From Nostoc sp. T09 (GTDB lineage: Bacteria; Cyanobacteriota; Cyanobacteriia; Cyanobacteriales; Nostocaceae), in assembly GCF_002154695.1 (NCBI RefSeq), contig NZ_MTAV01000028.1:26436-90435 (forward strand): a DNA stretch of 64,000 nt, in the 5' to 3' direction. The translations under genes were made by a program, and so were the position numbers. The notes below the pieces were generated by a model. That model saw only the letters and a list, made by a program, of their open reading frames with translations. It made no database searches and was not told the DNA's origin. Numbering within the stretch: position 1 is the first letter of the stretch; each line of letters begins with the position of its first letter. This document shows, in pieces, positions 19,984 to 28,037 of the stretch.

Positions 19984-21042
19984 ATGTTTAACTATTTACG
20001 TAGTTACTTTTATTTACGCAATACAAAAAAAATACTTTCGCCAAAAATTTGGATAATTTTAGGAAAATTTGGCTTAATAGCTGTCTGTGACCTAACGTTT
20101 TTAAGCACGATCGCGGTTTATGAAGCTTCAGCTACTCGAATCAGCCTGATTAATCCTAGTGAGTCTACTTGTATCAAAGGTAAGGATGCTTGTATCAAGA
20201 AAATTAGTAAAGGCACTATTAAAGACGATGAAGAAATAGATACATTTTTGCGGCTTGAATCCTTACCTGAGACTTCAACAAAAGAAGGCTTCAACACAGA
20301 TGCATCTCTGGTTAAGTCTCGCGATCGCGAAAAACAGCTATTGTCTCACTCATTAAAGTTAAGTGATGTACCGATAGTCAACATAGGTGGTACAGATTAC
20401 CGTGAGTTTATCTTAACTATCAACGAGCCAGATAAAACAAAGGCAAATCCAGAGTTACCAAAGATTGTATTGGAAAAGTTACAGATTTTTTTGGGCAACG
20501 CTCCAAATCTGACTAATTACCCAACTTTTGATGGTCATGCTACCAAAACTTTCGATCTCGAGCAAAATTCAGTTTTGCTTCAAGATATAAACTCTGAGCA
20601 TGGTAAGCATGATTACTTAGTTTATATCAGTAACAGTTTTTTTACAGAAGGCAAAAAAGCAGCAAACAAATATGTTTATCTATTTTCTCAATTCACTGAT
20701 GCTGAAGGTGGAGTTGAGGAATGGGCAATCAGAAAGTTAGATCAAGCAAGTGTATTACCCACGATTCCAGCAGGATCGGGGGGAGCGGGGGAAGGTATAT
20801 TAGGTAGTTTAATTCCGTTTCTAGGACTGTCACAAGCTTTTGGTAGTGGCAAAGCTCCCAATATAAATAACCATCAGAATTTGATTGGCGCTAGAACTGG
20901 AGAAATTGCATCAAAAATACCACAACCAACAAGAGAGGCTCCTGAACCAACAACTGTGTTAGCTTCTTTGATTGGCATTGGTTTAATAGCTAAAGGAAGG
21001 TCGGTATTAGCCTACCGGAGAAATAACAAAAGAAATCAGTGA
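19984..21042 (+). CDS. Exported PEP-CTERM protein
   Basis: 352 residues. The N-terminus is basic, then a hydrophobic stretch (IWIILGKFGLIAVCDLTFLSTIAV) as signal or anchor. The C-terminus reads APEPTTVLASLIGIGLIAKG followed by an Arg-rich end (YRRNNKR): Pro-Glu-Pro, a hydrophobic helix and positive residues, which is the PEP-CTERM sorting signal cleaved by an exosortase. The body holds a charged region with DREKQLL, a beta-rich segment around VNIGGTDYREFILTINEP and a Gly-rich linker (AGSGGAGEGILGS) before the anchor. Likely displayed on the surface or released. Role unknown; stands alone. Confidence 0.8.
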   Translation: MFNYLRSYFYLRNTKKILSPKIWIILGKFGLIAVCDLTFLSTIAVYEASATRISLINPSESTCIKGKDACIKKISKGTIKDDEEIDTFLRLESLPETSTKEGFNTDASLVKSRDREKQLLSHSLKLSDVPIVNIGGTDYREFILTINEPDKTKANPELPKIVLEKLQIFLGNAPNLTNYPTFDGHATKTFDLEQNSVLLQDINSEHGKHDYLVYISNSFFTEGKKAANKYVYLFSQFTDAEGGVEEWAIRKLDQASVLPTIPAGSGGAGEGILGSLIPFLGLSQAFGSGKAPNINNHQNLIGARTGEIASKIPQPTREAPEPTTVLASLIGIGLIAKGRSVLAYRRNNKRNQ

Positions 21043-21230
21043 ACTGTATGGTTTTTCCGTAAGATTGATTGTGGTAGAAGACAGTCTCGATGAAAAAAGT
21101 TCATCGCCATGTATGAGAAAGGGACAAGGGAGTTAATTAATTACTCTTAACTCTGTACTCAGCACTCTTTCAAGCCAGGGTAAGCAGAAGAGACAAGGAT
21201 AATCACTCTTGACTCTTGCCTGTTCTGCAC

Positions 21231-21917
21231 TCAAAAGGACGATGAGAAACTACTCACATCTTGTTCACTCATTGAATTTAGTAATGTCCACAGTTGCAAA
21301 CTAGTAAAATCGGGAATTGCCATAAAAGCGCCAACTTCTACTAAAACTTTGGGATCATGAGTAGAAGCTATCGCAATAGTGCGGATACCAGCACCAACAG
21401 CAGATCGAATTCCAGAGGGGGAATCTTCTAAGGCGATCGCCTCTTGTGCCTGAATTCCTAACTTAGTAAGAGCAACTTGGTAGGGTGCAGGATCTGGTTT
21501 ACCTGCTATACAATCATCTGCCAAAACAATTGTATGAAAAGCTTCCTTGATGCCCAAAACCTCTAGCATAAATTCGGCATTTAGTCTAGGAGCATTAGTT
21601 ACTAAAGCGCGTTGTAACTGATGTGCTTCTGTCCATGCTATTAGTTCCGAAAATCCATTCAATGGCTTGAGATTTGGTGCAAGTTCTCGGAAAAGCGCTT
21701 CTTTTTCATCTGCAAATTTTTCTCGATCTGCTGGCGATAATTGTGGCAATATGTCTTTGACAATTTCTGGGTTTAACCGTCCACTAATTCTGGATTTGTA
21801 GAATGTTTCGTCAATTTCTATGCCATAATTGCTGAGCTTTTGCTGCCAAGCTTGGTAGTGTATAGGGTCAGTATTGACAATAGTGCCGTCTAGGTCAAAG
21901 AGAATTGCAGCTAGCAT
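21231..21917 (-). CDS. HAD-superfamily phosphatase (beta-phosphoglucomutase-like)
   Basis: 228 residues with all four HAD motifs: FDLDGTIVNTD with nucleophile Asp near residue 8, VTNAPR (motif II) near 108, Lys in AGKPDPAPY (motif III), and EDSPSG (motif IV). The cap is helical after motif I, as in subfamily IA (beta-phosphoglucomutase, phosphoglycolate phosphatase and sugar-phosphatases). The precise substrate cannot be read from sequence. It is divergent from a NagB-like gene with a 220-base shared promoter region, which makes a sugar-phosphate substrate plausible. Confidence 0.9.
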   Translation of the reverse strand: MLAAILFDLDGTIVNTDPIHYQAWQQKLSNYGIEIDETFYKSRISGRLNPEIVKDILPQLSPADREKFADEKEALFRELAPNLKPLNGFSELIAWTEAHQLQRALVTNAPRLNAEFMLEVLGIKEAFHTIVLADDCIAGKPDPAPYQVALTKLGIQAQEAIALEDSPSGIRSAVGAGIRTIAIASTHDPKVLVEVGAFMAIPDFTSLQLWTLLNSMSEQDVSSFSSSF

Positions 21918-22140
21918 GACTTCTATGTATTATGTAAATAATTGTTAACTTTACTTACATAGTTTACATTCTTTTTTATCCTTAGTCATTGTTTCAATGT
22001 TCATCAAGGCAAACAACCAGAAATTAATCTGCTAATTCCGTTCCCCCTTTCCCCAACTCTAAAAGTTGTATTGCACTCAACTGCTAACTACCTTAATTGA
22101 TTTAATTGAGCCATATATTGATCGCCGCCTGTGTAACCAA

Positions 22141-22914
22141 ATGCTAGCCGCCACAAAATCTTTTCGTGTCGATGAGTTAACTGTGCAGATTTATAACACT
22201 GAAGCCGAAATGGCCCAAGATGTTGCGAAAATTGTACAACAGTATTTACAGAACCTTCTTCAGCAACAGGAAACAGCCGCTGTATTGTTAGCGACAGGAA
22301 ACTCCCAACTTAAATTTCTCGATGCTTTGATTGCTTTGGGTGGTGTAGATTGGTCGCGGATTATCTTATTTCATTTAGATGAATATTTAGGGATTTCTAG
22401 CGATCATTCTGCTAGTTTCCGGCGCTATCTGCGGGAGCGTGTAGAGCAGCGAGTTAATCCTCAGAAATTTCACTATATAGAAGGTGATACATTGCAACCT
22501 TTAGCAGAATGCGATCGCTACACTAAACTGCTGCAAGCACAACCAATTGATTTATGCTGTCTTGGTATAGGCGAAAATGGACATTTGGCTTTCAACGATC
22601 CGTCTGTGGCTGATTTTCAAGATCCTTACAGAGTCAAACTAGTCAAGTTAGATTCTGTTAACCGACAACAACAAGTCAATACAGGTCATTTTCCAAATTT
22701 GGACAGTGTGCCACAATACGCATTTACTGTGACTTTACCCTTGATTTGTTCGGCTAAAAAGATTATCTGCCTTGCGCCAGAAAAACGTAAAGCGAATGTA
22801 GTTAAGGATATATTGCAGAGGTCGATTAATCCAAAAGTTCCTGCTTCTATTCTGCGCCAACAAGCTCAAGCAACTTTATTTCTCGATCCAAATTCTGCTA
22901 GCTTGCTGTCTTAA
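22141..22914 (+). CDS. nagB: Glucosamine-6-phosphate deaminase-like protein
   Basis: 257 residues of the NagB/6-phosphogluconolactonase fold. The family motifs LFHLDEYLG (active-site Asp and general base region) and LGIGENGHLAFNDP (catalytic Glu-x-x-His) are intact, and CSAKKIICLAPEKRKANVV matches the C-terminal segment. NagB converts glucosamine-6-phosphate to fructose-6-phosphate and ammonia. Related isomerase-type proteins exist, hence a little doubt. I chose ATG 22141; the frame runs upstream to a TTG at 22066 without family-like residues. Divergent from a HAD phosphatase. Confidence 0.85.
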   Translation: MLAATKSFRVDELTVQIYNTEAEMAQDVAKIVQQYLQNLLQQQETAAVLLATGNSQLKFLDALIALGGVDWSRIILFHLDEYLGISSDHSASFRRYLRERVEQRVNPQKFHYIEGDTLQPLAECDRYTKLLQAQPIDLCCLGIGENGHLAFNDPSVADFQDPYRVKLVKLDSVNRQQQVNTGHFPNLDSVPQYAFTVTLPLICSAKKIICLAPEKRKANVVKDILQRSINPKVPASILRQQAQATLFLDPNSASLLS

Positions 22915-23010
22915 ACATATAGTTTCTGATAAGTCGCGCACTTTGGGATAACTCCTCTTGATGAGGATGTCTGAAAAAGCTAGGGCGATAAAATTAGCTG
23001 TTACAAAAGT

Positions 23011-23086
23011 AAAGTCCGCGCAGGCGGACTTTATGCAATAACCTGTAAGGACAGGTTGTATTTGTATAGCAGCGATTTCTAATCGC
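23011..23086. repeat. Three consecutive hairpins after nagB
   Basis: AAAGTCCGC-GCAG-GCGGACTTT (23011-23032, nine pairs), AACCTGT-AAGG-ACAGGTT (23040-23057, seven pairs) and GCGATT-TCT-AATCGC (23072-23086, six pairs). The first may terminate nagB. The layout mirrors the trio at 3771-3818 and suggests a dispersed palindromic element of this genome. Confidence 0.7.
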
Positions 23087-23255
23087 CAGAAGAGATTAAA
23101 ATTTAACTTTTCAGAGATACACTCAGAGTAGGCGATCGCCAGTTATGGACGTCTTGACCTTTGGCTTTTCTTTGTAATAATCAAGGTATTCTATATCTAA
23201 AAAAGCCATATCTATAATATTTGGATAGATCTGGCAAGTGCCGCAGGGGCTAAAT

Positions 23256-23453
23256 TTAAGCTGGTGAACCCTGTGTCCATACTGAAATTACATCTTCTAC
23301 TACTAATTCTTTTTTCTGTGAATTTCTAGCTTCAGCTACTAGGACTTTCAGCGTTGTGGTATAGACATTATTCATTATTTGGTGCCCATAACCAATTACT
23401 TTGCCGAGATGTCCAGTTTTTTGATTTAGCACATAGTCCCCAATGTTAAACAT
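23256..23453 (-). CDS. Small SH3-barrel-like conserved protein
   Basis: 65 residues beginning MFNIGDYVLNQKTGHLGKVIGYG. The alternating short strands and the turn pattern GDYV-x-x-x-x-TGHLGKVIGYG are typical of small beta-barrels (KOW/SH3-like) that occur as stand-alone proteins in cyanobacteria. No catalytic residues. The ATG at 23453 is the only sensible start. Function unknown; neighbours are not obviously related. Confidence 0.7.
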   Translation of the reverse strand: MFNIGDYVLNQKTGHLGKVIGYGHQIMNNVYTTTLKVLVAEARNSQKKELVVEDVISVWTQGSPA

Positions 23454-23636
23454 AGTTGCAACTACCAGTTTTAACTAATGTGTTTCTACATTATCTATGC
23501 GTTGGAGCGTAAAGGCTTCTTACTTGAAACATGTTTTAGATCAGCCTTAAGGAAGATTTTTGTGCTTATTTAAATTCACTTAACTCTCAAAAAAGTAAAA
23601 TTTTTCGTTTTAGGGCAGAACGTAGAAAGTAAGATT

Positions 23637-23810
23637 TTATTTTAAATTTGCTTTTGCTGGTTGATTAACAATATTATTTTGTTCGTCGTGTATGGTCTTT
23701 TCATCGTCATAACTTAAATTTAGGTCGTAAAATAATTGACCAAAAACAAGAGCTACAGGAATACTAATAATCAACCAAATGCAGGCAATTATTACCAATG
23801 TAGAAATCAT
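23637..23810 (-). CDS. Small single-helix membrane protein (57 aa)
   Basis: Reading from the ATG at 23810 gives MISTLVIIACIWLIISIPVA at the N-terminus, a 22-residue hydrophobic helix, then LVFGQLFYDLNLSYDDEK and a polar, acidic C-terminus ending ANLK. One membrane segment with a soluble tail is clear, but no family is known to me and no Shine-Dalgarno sequence precedes the ATG. Codon composition is compatible with a real gene. Role unknown. Confidence 0.5.
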   Translation of the reverse strand: MISTLVIIACIWLIISIPVALVFGQLFYDLNLSYDDEKTIHDEQNNIVNQPAKANLK

Positions 23811-24282
23811 ACTTTTAACAATAATTACGGCTTTTTACAGTCACAATTGTCACAGTGATATTTTTTTTGATTAATTGGGCATTCTTATGATAGCGAGATC
23901 ATTAGGAATTGCAAGTTATACATTTCGTTCTAAGGTCACGACAAATGGAGAGTAGGGGAGAATAATTTGCAACTGTAATTGAGGAAATTACTATTAAACG
24001 GTAATATCTGGGTTTCAGCGATCGCAGCCTAGCTCAAAATTTTTTAGTGCAGTCGAAAAGAGGATTTTTATTTTCTCCAAGCCGAGGTAATAAATTTTCA
24101 GCATTTCTTCAGTATTTTGTCTAGATACTTGTCTAGGCAAATTTGGGCACAATAATAATTAAGTATAAATAATGGTATAAATCTTTGGTTTAGTGGAATC
24201 GAACCGTTAGCCTTAAAAGCTTACAACCTGTCTTATACAGAGGAATTACCCACGATTGTTGGACATTGGAGCCAAATTTTCT
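23811..24282. other. Promoter region of the Ser/Thr kinase gene
   Basis: About 470 bases between a small gene and the kinase. A sequence at about 24190-24206 resembles a tRNA T-loop on the minus strand but the flanking stems do not pair. No RNA gene is called. Confidence 0.4.
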
Positions 24283-25836
24283 ATGTCAGATCCCAACATT
24301 GGTCGTTTACTGAGCAAACGCTACCAACTTCAAGAATTAATCGGTACGGGAGCAATGGGCCGAGTTTATCGTGCTAAGGATGTTTTGTTGGGAGGAGTAC
24401 CTGTAGCCGTTAAGTTTCTTGCGTTATCCATACAAAATGAAAAAATGCGATTGCAAGAACGTTTTGAGCGAGAAGCGAAAACCTGTGCCTTACTAGGGCA
24501 AAAAAGCATTCACATTGTCAGAGTCATGGACTATGGAGTAGATGGCAAGAATACCCCCTTCTATGTCATGGAATATTTGCAAGGACAGAGTTTGAGCAAT
24601 ATTGTTCGTCTCCAAAATCTGACTTTACCAAGATTTTTGAGTATGGTGCGTCAGATCTGTCTGGGTTTGCAATGTGCTCATGATGGCATCTCGGTTGATG
24701 GCACTATCTACCCAATTATCCATCGCGATATTAAGCCCAGTAATATGTTGGTAATTCAAGATTCCAGTTTTGGGGAATTGGTGAAGGTTCTAGATTTTGG
24801 TATTGCTAAGTTACTACAGTCAGATGGCAATGTTACTAACTATTATTTGGGCACTTTAGCTTATTCTTCTCCAGAACAGATGGAGGGTAAAGAATTAGAC
24901 AACCGCTCTGATATTTACAGTTTGGGCGTTATGATGTTTGAGATGCTCACAGGCACGATGCCATTGGTGCCAACAACCGCCTCTTTTGGCGCATGGTATA
25001 AAGCGCATCGTTATCAAGAACCAACTTCTTTTGCTGAGGCTGCTCCTGCTTTGCAATTACCAAAGCAAGTGGAAGATTTAGTGATGAGTTGTCTCGCTAA
25101 AGCAGCAAGCGATCGCCCCCAAAATATTAGTGAAATCCTTAGCGTTTTAGCATCTATAGAACAGCATTATCACACACGCCTTACTATCTCAGAAACTGAT
25201 GTGCTGGCTGATGGGAAGACAGTTAAAGTTGAACTTGCACAACAGACAAAAGCTGACTCACAGAGATCTGATTTTGAGAGCGAAATCGCTCCCACCTATT
25301 CTTGGCCTCAAAATAAACCAATTGCGGATATTGTTTTTCCTCAAATCATCCGTACTAATGCCGGAACTTTACCATCTCTGTGGATAATGCTACCGCAAGA
25401 GGAAATTCAAAAGCGCTTAGTCTGTAAACGCTACAATCAATTTCTGTTTATTACTATCCCCCACCCCATGCTGCTGTGGATTACTGCGATCTATAACCGC
25501 AAGCATGGCCCTAAATGGTTGCCTTACTACCTCGATCTAAAAACCAGTTTCGGCCAAGAAATAGCCACTGCACTGGGACAAACAGGTTACTATCGCCTGT
25601 TATTCTTTGCTAGAGAGACACCAGGTACATGTTCTCATATGCTAGTTTGCAGTATTGCGCCTGCCCAATGCCAAAAATTACAGGAGTGGGCAACAAGCAG
25701 TCAAGTTCTGGTTTCTTCCGCAGAACCCCAAATGAGTAAGGGTTTGCTAAAACGCGAATATGAAAAAATTAAGCCCTTGATTTTGACAAAGTTGGAAGGA
25801 ATAAATAGTAATTCCCAATTTGACCTTTCCGGCTAA
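24283..25836 (+). CDS. Serine/threonine protein kinase
   Basis: 517 residues. The N-terminal kinase domain (about 14-285) is complete: Gly loop IGTGAMGRVYRAKD, Lys in VAVKFL, catalytic loop IIHRDIKPSNML, DFG in VLDFGIAKLL, and SSPEQMEG in place of APE. This is the bacterial Hanks-type (PknB-like) family, cytoplasmic here as there is no membrane helix. The C-terminal ~200 residues (from about 310) form a separate domain with SLWIMLPQEEIQKRLVCKRY and a region LLWITAIYNRKHGPKWLPYY that I do not recognise; it presumably senses or docks. I chose ATG 24283; a TTG at 24256 would add nine residues. Confidence 0.93.
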   Translation: MSDPNIGRLLSKRYQLQELIGTGAMGRVYRAKDVLLGGVPVAVKFLALSIQNEKMRLQERFEREAKTCALLGQKSIHIVRVMDYGVDGKNTPFYVMEYLQGQSLSNIVRLQNLTLPRFLSMVRQICLGLQCAHDGISVDGTIYPIIHRDIKPSNMLVIQDSSFGELVKVLDFGIAKLLQSDGNVTNYYLGTLAYSSPEQMEGKELDNRSDIYSLGVMMFEMLTGTMPLVPTTASFGAWYKAHRYQEPTSFAEAAPALQLPKQVEDLVMSCLAKAASDRPQNISEILSVLASIEQHYHTRLTISETDVLADGKTVKVELAQQTKADSQRSDFESEIAPTYSWPQNKPIADIVFPQIIRTNAGTLPSLWIMLPQEEIQKRLVCKRYNQFLFITIPHPMLLWITAIYNRKHGPKWLPYYLDLKTSFGQEIATALGQTGYYRLLFFARETPGTCSHMLVCSIAPAQCQKLQEWATSSQVLVSSAEPQMSKGLLKREYEKIKPLILTKLEGINSNSQFDLSG

Positions 25837-26271
25837 GTAAATATATTTGTATTTTACGTAACTTATGTATGAATGAGAGCATAAACGCAAAAATAGTTAA
25901 GTTTTGTTAATAAAAATCTATAACTAGTTGTAAGTTGTATTTATAAAAAATATAATTGGCTACGGTAAGACTTGTAGGAAGTGCATTTATTTAAATTTCT
26001 ACAAATATTACTCTGTACAGAGTGCAGTTAGTTTATTGAAGATGCAGAAGTGCGACTATCAAAGTAGCTAACAGTAAGTTGTTTGGCTAAGTATAGATAG
26101 TTGATTTACATGTGGTGAATTTAGCTTGATGGCTAGGATTCAATGATATTTTTTATTTGCTGTCAATTTTAGTGGAATTGCCTATCGAAGTTGACGCCCC
26201 AGCATCCCCAGCTTTTTTCCTCGTTGGAACCGAGCAAGAGAAGGAGGTCGTCCACTGCGACTATAGAACAT
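25837..26271. other. 435-base gap between convergent genes
   Basis: AT-rich region between the kinase and nblA, which converge. No strong terminator hairpin with a T-run was found and no gene was recognised. Confidence 0.4.
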
Positions 26272-26274
26272 AAT

Positions 26275-26472
26275 CTATGCCAAAGTGGAGCCTGAATCTA
26301 AGCCCCATTGGTGCTTAAGTAACTCTTGATAAGTTGCCTCACGTACTACCATTTGCTCATAAAGCTTGACCAAAAAGTCTTTAGCTTGATCGTGGCTCAT
26401 ATGTTGCACTTGGGTGGCAAATGAGCGGATAGTGAATTGTTGTTCCAAGGACAGTTCGATTGGTCCGTTCAT
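26275..26472 (-). CDS. nblA: Phycobilisome degradation protein NblA
   Basis: 65 residues, the NblA length, almost entirely family-conserved: MNGPIELSLEQQFTIRSF, then HMSHDQAKDFLVKLYEQMVVRE and YQELLKHQWG. NblA is a small helical adaptor that binds phycobiliproteins and recruits Clp protease to dismantle phycobilisomes, mainly in nitrogen or sulfur starvation and during heterocyst differentiation. I start at ATG 26472; an upstream in-frame codon at 26493 adds seven residues that are absent from the family. Transcription is normally nitrogen-controlled; I could not find an unambiguous NtcA box (GTA-N8-TAC) upstream. Confidence 0.95.
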   Translation of the reverse strand: MNGPIELSLEQQFTIRSFATQVQHMSHDQAKDFLVKLYEQMVVREATYQELLKHQWGLDSGSTLA

Positions 26473-27287
26473 AGTTAACTCCAAAAAAAACAACGCGTAA
26501 AGTTTATGTTGGTTTAGGTTACAGAAGTGAGAAAAGGATAATACTGGGACTGGTATTCGTTACACCTTTGTTCCTCTGTATTAAGAAAGATAACAATAGT
26601 TTGACGAAATTGCCTACATCCTTATGGCTTAATTTTGCCCACATACCTATGGGTTAGTTTTCTGTTTGGTTGTGTGACACCTAACTCTACTGACATACAA
26701 CCGAAGTCTGCCTGTTAAGACGGATTTCGTTAAATTTGCATGTTAGCTAACCATAGGTAAGCCAAAGCATTGCTTTTCCTAGTATTGCTTTTAAGGTTTT
26801 CTTAAGAAGAAATAAAAGGAAATCTGGGTAAATTATTATATCCTCTATACCTCATTAACGACAAGATGTCAATCTAACAAAATATGGAAATTCAGCCTCC
26901 TTTAGGTAACTTGGAAGGCTAGAAATATTTGTATCAAGTTAGAAATGGGAAAAATGCTCAGGCTGAACAAATTGCTGAGTATATTTACCAAAAATATTCA
27001 AAAGTCTAGGTTATTAGACATTTGATCTTTAAACGCCAGGTATTAGAGGTTAGCAGAGGTGACGACATTTGCACGCCAGTTAATCTTATGCGGACATCTG
27101 CCCTAGTCTATCTAGGGGCGTTCTGTGCAGCGCTGTCGCCCTAAGGACGTCTAGAAGTCGGCAGAGTCTACGACGCAGTTGCTACCCTGCGGGAAACCTC
27201 TCTATGGGCGTCTGCAAGTCATAAGAGCGAAAGAGTACTTTGGGAACCCAAGCAACGCATAGCCTCCTGTTGACTATCACTTGGGAA
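26473..27287. other. Upstream region of nblA plus dispersed repeat
   Basis: The part next to nblA should contain its promoter. From 26884 to about 27010 a reading frame begins MEIQPPLGNLEG, meets a TAG, and continues KYLYQVRNGKNAQAEQIAEY before another TAG: a possible gene remnant. From about 27060 to 27230 the DNA becomes GC-richer (GCGTTCTGTGCAGCGCTGTC, GGACGTCTAGAAGTC), typical of dispersed Nostocales repeats. Confidence 0.4.
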
Positions 27288-28019
27288 TTAATTCTCCTCT
27301 ACTGCGACGATCGCGACCGTAATATTATCATGTCCACCATGAGCTTTAGCAGCCTCAACTAGAGCGTAGGCTGCTTTTTCTAGCACAGAGTTGTCTTGAA
27401 GATAGTCAGCAATTTTGCGCTCTACCAGTTCTTCTGTCAGACCATCACTGCACAACAGCAAGCGATCGCCAACTTTAACATCTAAAGGTTGGACATCGAT
27501 TTGATGTAAGTCTTCTCGCCCCAAACAGCGTGATAAAACGTGACGAAACGGATGAATCCGCGCTTCCTCGAAAGTAATATCACCGAGTTTAATGGCTCTT
27601 GCCACCCAAGTATGGTCTTCTGTGATCTGTTCTAATTGGGAATTCCGAAGCCGATAAAGTCTAGAATCGCCAACATGAGCACACCAAGGCGACTCTGGGT
27701 CGCGAAATACAACTACTACAGCCGTTGTACCCATGTCAGCGCGTTCAGGATAATTTTGCTGATCTTGCAAAATTGCTTCATTAGCCCGCCATAAAGCTTG
27801 TACTAGCAATTCCTGAGATGACTGAGGAGATTGCCAATTCTCAACTAAATACGCCTGAATTTCCTCAGTGGCAATTCGACTGGCTTCTTCTCCGCCAGCG
27901 TGACCACCCATACCATCAGCAACGATGCAGAATCGCTTTTCAGGGTCAATATAGTAGGCATCCTGGTTATTAGAACGAATAAGTCCCGGATCGCTAAGAC
28001 CCGTGAAATTAAGTTTCAT
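27288..28019 (-). CDS. PP2C-family protein serine/threonine phosphatase
   Basis: 243 residues, a single soluble PP2C/PPM domain. Metal-binding motifs are all seen: RSNNQDAYYID near residue 15, VADGMGGHAGGEEASR near 35, CSDGLTE near 192 and GGHDNITVAIV near the end. It removes phosphate from Ser/Thr targets with Mn/Mg ions, opposing Hanks-type kinases. It starts 18 bases after the stop of the UbiB-like kinase gene on the same strand, so the pair are co-transcribed. The closest family name is Stp1/PphA; the physiological substrate (PphA acts on PII in Synechocystis) is not indicated. Confidence 0.93.
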   Translation of the reverse strand: MKLNFTGLSDPGLIRSNNQDAYYIDPEKRFCIVADGMGGHAGGEEASRIATEEIQAYLVENWQSPQSSQELLVQALWRANEAILQDQQNYPERADMGTTAVVVVFRDPESPWCAHVGDSRLYRLRNSQLEQITEDHTWVARAIKLGDITFEEARIHPFRHVLSRCLGREDLHQIDVQPLDVKVGDRLLLCSDGLTEELVERKIADYLQDNSVLEKAAYALVEAAKAHGGHDNITVAIVAVEEN

Positions 28020-28037
28020 AAATTTTTACTGCAAAAA

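Noticed and set aside
24185..24215. tRNA-like T-loop (minus strand GGTTCGATTCC)
   Set aside because: The bases flanking the loop do not pair into a five-base T-stem and no acceptor or D-arm is present.
26500..26600. NtcA box upstream of nblA
   Set aside because: GTAACGAATAC on the minus strand has a five-base spacer; the consensus needs eight.
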